From Anthostomella pinea (lineage: Eukaryota > Ascomycota > Sordariomycetes > Xylariales > Xylariaceae): a stretch of 64,000 nucleotides of DNA. The DNA lies in NCBI GenBank assembly GCA_963556695.1, contig CAUWAG010000013.1, positions 124,001 through 188,000 of the forward strand, read 5' to 3'. Every line of letters begins with the position of its first letter. Position 1 is the first letter of the stretch. The position numbers were made by a program, and so were the translations under genes. The notes below the pieces were generated by a model, which saw only the letters and a list, made by a program, of their open reading frames with translations, was not told the DNA's origin and ran no database searches. Shown here one piece after another: positions 55,202 to 64,000 of this stretch.

Positions 55202-56050
55202 ATGTTATATAAATTAAATTATAATTATAATTAAACTTATTTCAAAACGTCTTATAAAGTGTATATATTAACAATTCATTAAATCTGAATATAAGATAGT
55301 TTATAAAATATTCATGATATTTATGTATTTAATAACTGTTATAGTTTAAAAAAAAAGAAAAAAATCTGGTTTTTTTTAACAAACCCCTACAACTTTTTAA
55401 ATATAAATAAATATAAATAAATAGATAAACGGGTTGAACAGGATAAACATGATAAACATGATAAACAGGATAAACAGAAAAATAAACCAATTTTTTTTTT
55501 TGGTTTAATTTCATTCAAAACCATGAAACTAAATATGATTTTGAATTAATTTATTATTTCAATTTTTAAGAAAGTAGTGTAATTAAAGCACCATATTAAT
55601 ACTGTTTTTTATTGCTTTAAATACTTTATAACTTTTATATTTTATATTATGAAATAGCCAACACCGTTTTATCAGTCTTAAATACGATATATGATACCTC
55701 ATACGTTTATTAAAGGTATTATGATATTACAATAAATTAAATTAAAAGTAAGTACTTATAAACTTCTTAAATAAAATACATTTAAGATATATCTTTATTA
55801 TACGTAATAATAAATATTATTCTTATAAAGACTTGATATAATTATTAAAGAAATAAAGTAATAAAAAATTTAAGTTTATGTATTTTTATTTAATAATTAG
55901 TTATTAATTACTTAATAAGTATATAGTTATGCTTCGCTGCGTAAATTTTTAATTTAAGCTATTTCAAACTAAATTAATAAAACACCTTTAAATAGCTATA
56001 TAATAAGTATAGTTGCAAGTATTGCTATCGCAAGACCGCAATTGCGGCCG
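55202..56050. repeat. AT-rich tract
   Basis: About 850 bases of very AT-rich, gene-free sequence to the right of the LTR pile-up, similar in composition to 4.7-8 kb. It is probably RIP-affected repeat remains. Confidence 0.6.
55442..55477 (+). repeat. 9-base minisatellite
   Basis: Four tandem copies of GATAAACAT/G inside the AT-rich tract, preceded by looser ATAAATA repeats. It is simple sequence with no evident role. Confidence 0.75.
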
Positions 56051-56482
56051 CGCAACCGTAATTGTTAATTAGTAATTGCTTCTGTGCTGCTAGCCGAATT
56101 GGGCTTATGTCCGAAAGCACCTACCACCTACAACCCTTTTAAGAATTCAAGTGGTCAGTTGATCTGCATTCACGATTGGATTGCTCAGGTTATGTTAAAC
56201 GCTAGCCAAAGGACACTATCTCTAGAAATGAACGAATTATCGAGTTCGAGTTCATCCCACCCTACCCTCTCGACAAATGTCATGTGGTCTTGGCGCACGG
56301 TACTGGTCTGGCCCCTTTATCACTCATTGCTTCCTTAGCCTGCCAATGCGTCTGGAGTATGGTCTGAAAAGGCCTGGCCAATCACGAAGATGACGACGGT
56401 GGAAATCACAAGACATGGAAGGCTTGGTTGAAAAGAATGGTGCGAGCATGTTTCTTCGAAAGTCAGCACGCCCTGGATTTTG
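56051..56482. other. intergenic, 3' side of the membrane protein gene
   Basis: Composition returns to GC-normal near 56050. No supported gene. Confidence 0.4.
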
Positions 56483-57744
56483 TCAACAGTAGGACAGCAA
56501 AACCAACTCTCTTTCCCACATAAGCCATATCACCGCACCGGCAGGCCCCGAGATCAACGATAACACCGTCACCACAAAGGCAAGCTTGATCCAACCAATT
56601 GCAGCCAGCGGCTGACTTCTTGAGTTGATGTACAGGGTCGAGGACCAGATAATCGCAGCTGTTGAGCCGATGTACTGATCGTATTGAAAGAAGGCGTGCA
56701 TCGCCGAGCCCATGGACAGCATTTTCTCTGTCGTGTAGAACGGTGTGGGCATGAAGACTTCTGATAGAGTCATTCTTGCCCTCGTAGATGAGGTAAAACC
56801 GGAAGGGTATATCCAGACTGCGAAGATAATGACGACTAGCACGAGGTGAGACGCCGCACAACAGATAAACGCGAAGATATAAGCCCGGGATATGATGCGG
56901 TATTTGTCACTTTCGTTATTTCGTCCTGTTGACGTCGAATCCGTCGTGCCGAGGTCCGATTCCCATTCTTTCTTACCAACGTTCGAGGCACGCAGGGGCT
57001 GGACGTTCGCCGGGAGCCGGGGGCATAGAATCTTCCGCATTATCATAGACCACAAAGGGGACCCTTGCCACAAGCCACCGAACCATTGATGAAGGCTATT
57101 GGACGGTAGGGGGAGACTCATCAAGATCGCTGGTAGAGTATATCCTATAAGCAGAGCCTCAGGCACCACTTCCACGTCGAGTACGTTTATGATGGAAGCT
57201 GCTTCCGCTAGCTCCGTACCGAACACTCCTGAGGCCGACGAAGTCAGAAGGTGGAGGACACCGTAGAGCGGCATCACGAGCCCGTAACTGAAGATCTGCA
57301 TGGCACAAGCCCAGCAAGAAAAGCTGATGACACGGTCAGCATACGTGATCGTCAGCAATTTCTCACTTGAAGAGCTCACAAACGGAATGTGCTGGACTGG
57401 TTGCCGCTTCTCATGCCCTCCAGCATCAGGACTGTGAGTATACCAAGATACTGCCCGGCGAAGTGAACCGCGTAGAGGGAGAGCTGCGGGAGCGAGCCAT
57501 CCGTCACGTTTGCGAACATGACACCGGCCAGTGTCAGAAGCTTGTCCAACAAGTTGATCCCGGTGTAGCGTGGGAGGATCGTGTTCGTCGAGCCAGGCAA
57601 GTAATGCGGTCCTTCACACCAAAGCCGAATCAGGGCGTCGATGTAACCACTTCGGTAAAGCGAGCCATGCAAGGCGAAGAGACCAAACAGATGAGCCAAG
57701 ATCAGCGCCACCGCTGCTGTGCGGTTTGTAAAGTTGGGACTCAT
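56483..57744 (-). pseudogene. multi-pass membrane protein, probably with one frameshift
   Basis: Read on the minus strand. I start at 57744 (MSPNFTNRTAAVALILAHLF); an in-frame ATG at 57843 would add 33 residues. The first frame runs to 57376 (LLDKLLTLAGVMFANVTDG, GQYLGILTVLMLEGMRSGN, QSSTF) and stops. The next frame continues from about 57379 without loss (YADRVISFSCWACAMQIFSY, VMPLYGVLHLLTSSASG, ALLIGYTLPAILMSLPLPS, YIFAFICCAASHLVLVVIIF) to 56483. No GT-AG intron fits the join, and restoring a single base would fuse the frames. The result has about eight hydrophobic helices. The layout recalls uncharacterised membrane proteins found in some fungal terpenoid gene clusters, but I hold that only weakly. 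It may be a real frameshift or a sequencing error. Confidence 0.55.
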
Positions 57745-60700
57745 GTTCAAGTCCGATATCACGCTGTGTAACCAACGCAACCGAGTAGTCAACGAGGAAG
57801 AGAACAGCTTCGCATGAAAAGGGTACACGATTGAGATTGGCACTGCTACGCGTACTTCGAGTTGAACAACAGCCGGTCTTTATGCAAGATGGAATACATT
57901 ACTCCATGGTCTAGACCCGCTCGCTTCTGCTTCATGTCACACGTGGTCCCTAATCCGAAGCCCACATAGCTTACTACATCACGATGGAGCATTGGGTATC
58001 AACGAGGCACAGGCTAATATTCGGCTGGTTTCTATGTCGTGTTATAGGGACTCGGGAATTTAGCCGGCTTGTTCTGTCTATGTGATACCTTGTGATCTAT
58101 ATTGGTAGGATAAACTCACACATGATTCGCCCGCGTATCCTGACTGATCGCATATAGCTGCTCGCAGTAATATTGAACGCGGAATGAAGCGGAGCCCATG
58201 CGTGACCCCGTGCCTACCAATGGTCGAAATACTAATCACATGTTCCAAGATTCGGCTACACCAACACGAAAGCAAATAAACTGCTCGGTGACATGGTATG
58301 GATCTTGCGGTGGGTTTTCGAAACAATGGCTGCTGGCGATGATTACGCAGCCGTAGTCCTGCGCCTCCTTTCCCAAATCTTATCAAATCCATCAGAAGTG
58401 CCCACAGGGTGTCGTCACTCAGATCAACTTTATAATCCTCCGTTCCCAGCACGTCCTTGCCAGAACACATGCAAAGCCCCGTGCACAAGGTATAGGCAAT
58501 GTCGGATTCGAAGCCAAGCCAAATACCGCTATTAACAACTACTGCTCCTTCCAATGAACCCCTTGGTAAAGTACATGATAGCATTTTACGCAGTGTCGGC
58601 CCCCGAGATTCGCGGTTTGCCATCTTCGTTACAACGTGCATGGCCTGCAGGATGGTATCTAAAGTTCCCTCGCCTCCCAGCACTCGCGAATTATACCATC
58701 AGGGGCGACGGGTTGGAGGGGGCGCGGCGCCAGAGGCTTGCGGGTTCTTGCTTCCAAAGCCGCATGCGGCGCCGCCTTGGCTGGGCTGAGAGGCTGAGCT
58801 ATGTCAACCAGGTAGGTACGCGTAATCCCAGGAGACCGGTCCATGACAGGCGATCAACTGGGGGTTGGACATGAGCTCAGCCGCACCGGCAGGCTGTCCC
58901 AGGCGACTAGTTGCACGGATCATGTCTTGCATATCAAGGAGAAGGATGCGTCCGCAGAAGGGGAACATAGGGGCCTCGTGTAACTACTACAGTCTACGGG
59001 TGGCACATGGATCACCTTACCTATAAGTAGCTCTTATTGCCACTGTATCAACCTGGATTCAATGCCATCAACAAGAGTACCGAGGCCCGGATGTTAGTCC
59101 GGTCTTTGGTAGCTTGAGCGTCCGGTATTGCTGATGAGCTCGCTGATAGTACCTTTTCTTGTCTCTGAGTACTACTCTAAGGTAGGTAGAGTTTTGTGTT
59201 ATATAGGTTTGTGGCCGCATGAAAGACGTCTCCTCTCAAGGTGGTGTCTCTGGTGCAGGTAATCTACACTTCTAAGAATCGTTAAACACCAGGCAAAGGC
59301 GGCTTGCTCATTGCTGGCATGCCCTCTAAACACACACGTAGCATGTCATGTAAACCCCAACAAGTTGCTCACATCCGCGACACTCGCTACATTACTTTCG
59401 GTATCTGCTCACCTCACCACCTGAACCGCCTTCCTTTTCGAATTCGACCCCGCTAACGATTGTTTCTCCGCTGACGAGACCAGCCAAACATCCCCCTGTC
59501 TTCCCCGCGCGGGACCCCCTTACCCCAGGTTCCACACACCATAAGGTTGTGGCCGAGGCTTGGCAGTTCGCTAAGCCAGATGCCAGTTCGATCCCATGGA
59601 TGGTGTGCTCCGTCTTCTCGGGGAACTTCAGCTATAACTGCCGCTCTCACCCACCTTCCTCTTTACATAGTAGATTTGATCCTGGCTTGGAGCATGAAGC
59701 ATATCCTCTAACAACAGCCCCTACTCACCAAGCTTAGAGATAAGCATCTAACCTTCAAGCTTGGTGTATGCCTTGTATGGAGGATCCGCCAGATACGTGC
59801 CCCCTTAATGTGAAAATACGGCACGAATAGTGGATCCCTTGTTACCTTTTCACGGCTACACCTTTGCACACGTGGATTAGATAGATCAGGAACTATCTTG
59901 CTAGTTCGGTGGGGAGGGTTACGTCCTTATCGCCCTATTGGCTGTTGCCTTTGTGTCTATCTTTGTGCCGAACTTTCACATTAACGGGATGTTTGTTGCA
60001 GAATATTATACCCTGTCATTGCTCGTAGATAGAAAGGGGTATCACGATGGGCAGCTTCTAATGTGAATCGTATCTCACCACCCATTGAGGTTCGAGACCT
60101 GGATCTCACCAAGTCATATGTGAGAGGATGATGCCATCATTTACGCTGAGTACGTAAGCCTAGCCCTCACACAGCCAATGACCATGCATTCACGAGGTAT
60201 CTAGCAGAGCGAATGCACACCCCGGGATAGCCAAGGGTATGGAGTTCACTTGGCATTGGCAACTGGCCAACGATCCTGCCGGATCTGTCCCCTAGCTCAT
60301 CAGAGCGGCACGGCACGTCTAGGCTATCGGCCGAGCTAGGGCAGCTGCAGGGCTCTTGAGGAATCATACGAGTCTTGCTTGGACATCTCTTGGGGCAGCT
60401 CTTCATTGCCTTCAGTGTCAGGACCGACGGGCATTCCGATATCAAGACATGACTTCGAGGGTTGGAAACTTTTCAATGGGTAGTGATCCATGCCTCCAAG
60501 TCATGGATGAAGCACTGCCTCTCCCAAGCGCTGAGATACCTGAATCATATGTCTATGGCCCACGACTCTGAAGAGTATGCCGCGCAGCTAGCGCTGGAGA
60601 CTCGAGAGTTTTGGAGAAGCCAAGATTGGCCACCAATGTCCTGCGTCTTGTCCCGAGGTGTTTATAGGCCCTTCCCCACAGCCTCCATCATGGATTAGCA

Positions 60701-60842
60701 TATGCAGCTCACAGGCTCAGCGTGACTTGCCCCTCAACATGAGTGTCTGGAGACCTTTTAAAAGCTCGTGCTGCTGCCCGCTTCTTTATTTACTTCCTCT
60801 CGATTTACTAAGCCGGTGAACAACAGCAGCCCGCTAGTTACC
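57745..60842. other. long intergenic stretch
   Basis: About 3.1 kb without a supported gene. The longest open frame, 58078-58683 on the minus strand (201 codons), has a cysteine-rich, unconserved-looking composition and no recognisable domain. The right end is the promoter of the MFS gene, with a TTTTAAAA-like stretch at about 60757. Confidence 0.4.
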
Positions 60843-62745
60843 ATGGACCACGACAGCGAGAAGGCGAAGCTCGACTTCGATCAGCTCGAGAAGGAAAAAA
60901 CCGAGAACTCGAATTCGGTCGAAGAATATGACGCGCTTGAGGCAAAGCGAATCATGCGGCAGATCGACCGTCGGCTGGTCGTCACGGTTGGGGCCATGTA
61001 CTGCGTCAGTCTGACGGACCGCACGAACCTGTCCGCCGCCGCCATTGCCGGCATGCTGGAGGAGCTCAACTTGATCGATAATCGATACGTGAGATTCACC
61101 CCACCTTGGTTCAAAAGTGTTGTGTCCTGAATCACTGATGGTTGGCTCTAGTCTATCATAACCCTAGTGTTCTTCGTCAGTTATGTCATCTTCCAGCCGC
61201 CGTCGACGGTCATAGTACGCAAACTTGGCCCTCGCATCCATCTCGCTTTCATCACGTCCGCCTGGGGACTCGTCATGATCGGGATGGGGTTCGTCCAGGA
61301 CTATAAGACACTCACAGCTTTGCGGGTGATTCTGGGTCTTTTCGAGGCTGGGTTCTTTCCCAGCTGTGTCTATCTTCTGTACGTGAGCGTTCATCATTCA
61401 AATACTCCCTAGTCACGAGTTTTACCCACCGGTGACGTTTTGGGCAGTTGCTGACATACTCATCGAACAGCTCCACGTGGTATACCCGATGTAAGTTCCC
61501 GAAAAGAGCCTCCGCCTTCCCGCGTGACGGAGAACCAGACTGACTTAAGTGATAGACGAGGTTGGTAGGAGATACTCTGCCTTCTACGTCCTTGGCGCTG
61601 TCGTGTCTGCCTTCGGTGGAATCCTTGCTTTCGGTTTGGAACACCTTGACGGGGCTGGTGGACTAAGCGGCTGGCGGTGGATATTCATCGTTGAGGGTAA
61701 CGACTCGAATCATCCTTCCTTCCCATGAATGAGGAGCTAAACACCCCCTCTAGGCATTATCACCACCGTGCTTGGAATCGCGGGGTATTGGCTGCTGGTC
61801 GACTTTCCAGACTCGACGCGGAAGTCTTGGAGGTTCTTGAGCGACCCCCAGCGCGCGTGGGTCGTGCGACGCGTGAACGCTGATCGTGGCGACGTGGCGA
61901 CGCCCAAGTTTAAGATACGGAGGTTCCTTGGTTCCGGTCTGGATTGGAAAGTCTGGTTTGTCTATGCTGAAAGTCTCAAGAAAGCTGGGAGGAGTGCTTG
62001 CTGACGGTTCGAGACAGGGCATACGGTCTCATAGCTTTCGGCAGCACGACGATGAGCTACGCCATAGCATACTTCTTGCCCATCATCCTCAACAAAAACC
62101 TTGGCTTCGACGTCGGTGCTTCCCAATGCCTCGTTGCGCCTCCTTACGCCTTTGCGGGCATCTTCATGTACGGGATGGGCTGGTTGGGTGATAAATACCA
62201 CGTCAGGGGTCCCATCATCATCGGCAACATGGTTGTCTGCCTCATCGGCTTGCCCATCCTGGGTTGGCACCCGAACCCCAAGATCCGATATCTGGGTGTT
62301 TTTTTTCTTGCGGCCGGAGCAAACTCGAACGTCCCGGCGTCACTGGCCTATCAGGCTAACAACATCCGTGGACAATGGAAACGTGCATTTGCCAGCGCTA
62401 CCTGGGTTGGGTTCAGCGGCGTCGGTGGTATTGCTGGAAGCCTGGTCTTCAGGTAAACCTATGCCATCTCAGATGCTGTTGAATATCGCTGACAATCTGT
62501 TAGGTCTCAAGATGCTGCCACAGGTTACAAGCCCGGCCTGTGGGCTTGCATCGCCTGCTGCTTGCTGAACATTCTGCTCGTCTGCATTTGCGACTTGGCA
62601 TTCTACTTTGAGAACAAGAAGGCGGACCGAGGCGAGAAGGAGTTGGAAACCTCCAAGGTAAGGATGCTGCGTTCATTGATAGCCGTGGATGTGACTGACA
62701 AGCACACAGGAGGACTTCCAGCCTGGATTCCGATACACCTACTGA
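60843..62745 (+). CDS. MFS transporter, allantoate/nicotinate permease type
   Basis: Eight exons: 60843-61088, 61152-61378, 61471-61490, 61556-61696, 61754-61955, 62018-62452, 62504-62657 and 62710-62745. All joins are in frame, giving 486 residues. One donor is GTTTGT (61956), less usual but needed to keep the frame (KVW | AYGLIAFGS). The protein begins with a charged cytosolic segment and MRQIDRRLVV, then LTDRTNLSAAAIAGM in helix 1, FFVSYVIFQPPSTVIVRKLG, ALRVILGLFEAGFFPS, LSGWRWIFIVEGI and GWLGDKYHVRGPI. These are hallmarks of the anion:cation symporter branch (Dal5/Tna1-like), which takes up small organic anions such as allantoate, nicotinate or vitamins by proton symport. A 20-base micro-exon (61471-61490) encodes part of STWYTRY. 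No defect is visible. Confidence 0.82.
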
Positions 62746-63245
62746 TCAGGTGGTCGTGAAGCTTGAGCTCAGCTGATGACAGTATGATAAGGGAAGGGAC
62801 TGTCCATATGTGTGGACGGACTATGGTTCCCTGACCTTCTGACTCGGTTGGGTCTGCTATAAGGAGGCAAACTCCGTGCATAACCTGTTCCCAGACGTAG
62901 CTTTCTGATAGAACATGACATCGGTGGTGTTTTGGCAGCGTACGACCGTGGAATTGAGATCAAGCACAAGAAATGTCGGCATTATCTGTGAATACCTACC
63001 CTATGTTTGTCGGTCGGCTTGTCGTTCCCGACGACCCCCTAAAATAAATAAAGTCTAGAAGCCTTGATTGCTGTGGGGTAGGTATGGGGCGCGCCAGTCC
63101 CGCACGGACCCCACCCCACCTCCGGCGGAAGATAGATCTTATCGATAAGCATGCAGGTCTACTTTTCGTAAAATGCAGGATGCTGATAAAAGCGATCCTC
63201 TCCAACCAGCCAGAGTACGATGCGAATTCACCACCACATTTCAAG
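62746..63245. other. intergenic between a 3' end and the PUS1 promoter
   Basis: No supported gene. It should contain the promoter and 5' untranslated region of the next gene. Confidence 0.4.
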
Positions 63246-64000
63246 ATGGTGGCCGAGAACAATGCGCCCGAGAGGCCCAGCGGCGATCTGCACCCTGCCT
63301 CTGCAGATGCGAGCAGCAAACCGGTCTCTGCTTCAAGTTCCGCCGCAAAGCCAGAATCGACGACTGATGCAAACACTCCCGGTCCAGACCGTCGTGGCGG
63401 TCAAAACAAGCAGCGCAACCGGAACTTCGACCCCAGCAAGCGCGGCGGGCGAGGTGGTCGGGGTGGTCGGGGTGACAAGCGCAAGACCTTCACGTAAGCT
63501 CCGCCCCCTTGCGACGTCGTTCCAGAGACCATAGCCAACCTGCTAACTAGGCCGAAGCCACGAACCTCTAGACAGGAGGCAGCGAAACAACGAATGGCAA
63601 GATCAAAAGCGTAGGAAGATCGATGAAAATGGAGAGTCCGTCTCTACCGTCGCGGCCGGCGAGCCCAGCTTTATGAGCATACAATTCCCCGAAGCCGAGA
63701 TCACCGCCGAAGAGCGCAGACCGAAGCGCAAGGTCGCCGTCATGATCGGTTACGCTGGTACAGGATACCATGGACTCCAGATCAACCACAAGGACAAGAC
63801 AATCGAGGGCGATATCTTCGCCGCCTTTGTCGCCGCCAAGGCCATATCGAAGGCCAACGCCAACGATCCCCGAAAGTCCAGCTTTGTGCGATGTGCGAGG
63901 ACTGACAAAGGCGTCCACGCGGCGGGAAACATGCTCTCCCTGAAGTTGATCATCGAGGACCCGGACATAGTCAAGAAGATCAACGACGAGCTGCCGCCGC
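63246..64000 (+). CDS. PUS1: tRNA pseudouridine synthase, PUS1-like (cut by window end)
   Basis: Exon 1 is 63246-63493. An 82-base intron (GTAAGC...GACAG) follows, and exon 2 runs from 63576 beyond the window. Residues 1-85 are disordered and end in an arginine/glycine-rich stretch (RGGRGGRGGRGDKRK) that may bind RNA. The TruA-type catalytic domain then starts: KRKVAVMIGYAGTGYHGLQ, KTIEGDIFAAFV, and the catalytic loop RCARTDKGVHAAGN with its aspartate. Pus1 isomerises uridines in tRNAs and other RNAs in the nucleus and mitochondria. I start at 63246 because the longer in-frame start at 63084 adds a non-conserved leader. The C-terminal half is not visible. Confidence 0.85.

Noticed and set aside
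55329..55514. Tyrosine/valine-repeat open frame in AT-rich DNA
   Set aside because: It is a translation of the 9-base minisatellite with no start context or conservation.
58078..58683. 201-codon minus-strand open frame as a gene
   Set aside because: The composition is cysteine- and arginine-rich in a way typical of chance frames, and no domain is visible. It is left as unassigned.
1..64000. CRISPR array or bacterial operon
   Set aside because: No spaced direct repeats of suitable size were seen, and spliced eukaryotic genes run through the window.

Overview
The window is filamentous-fungal chromosomal DNA, most likely an ascomycete of the Pezizomycotina and plausibly a Sordariomycete. The evidence is short GT-AG introns of about 50-105 bases with CTAAC-like branch sites, several cysteine-rich secreted proteins, a Pth11-like rhodopsin-domain relic, a short array of the TTAGGG telomere hexamer, and AT-rich repeat blocks with transitions typical of repeat-induced point mutation (RIP). 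Nothing looks bacterial or viral.

Layout. 0.3-4.3 kb: a small secreted protein, a membrane protein with an in-frame stop, and a long protein ending in a riboflavin-kinase-like fold. 4.7-8 kb: an AT-rich RIP-type repeat block. 8.4-13.3 kb: ATG17, a glutathione S-transferase and an orphan gene, with an internal telomere-repeat array between the last two. 13.8-30.4 kb: decayed genes, namely a P450, a rhodopsin-domain protein, a triple-AAA CbxX-like protein, two O-methyltransferases, a polyketide-synthase thioesterase fragment and a short-chain dehydrogenase. All carry stops, frameshifts or insertions. Much of this looks like a dead secondary-metabolite cluster. Two copies of one tRNA-derived SINE lie here, each with a perfect target-site duplication, and one splits the dehydrogenase. 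32.3-48.4 kb: mostly intact genes, including an Mpv17-family protein, a DUF726/TMCO4 hydrolase, two secreted proteins, a MYND-SET protein and a sugar transporter. 50.3-56 kb: a transposon pile-up of two pogo-like elements and nested solo LTRs. 56.5-64 kb: a broken membrane protein, an allantoate/nicotinate-type MFS transporter and the 5' part of a PUS1-like pseudouridine synthase.

Housekeeping genes (ATG17, PUS1, Mpv17, DUF726) sit beside accessory islands. Disabling changes concentrate in 13.8-30.4 kb, and many of the stops could have arisen by C-to-T or G-to-A change. This suggests relaxed selection or RIP-type decay, but sequencing indels cannot be excluded for the single-base frameshifts. 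All gene models are read by eye; family calls rest on motif recognition without a database search.
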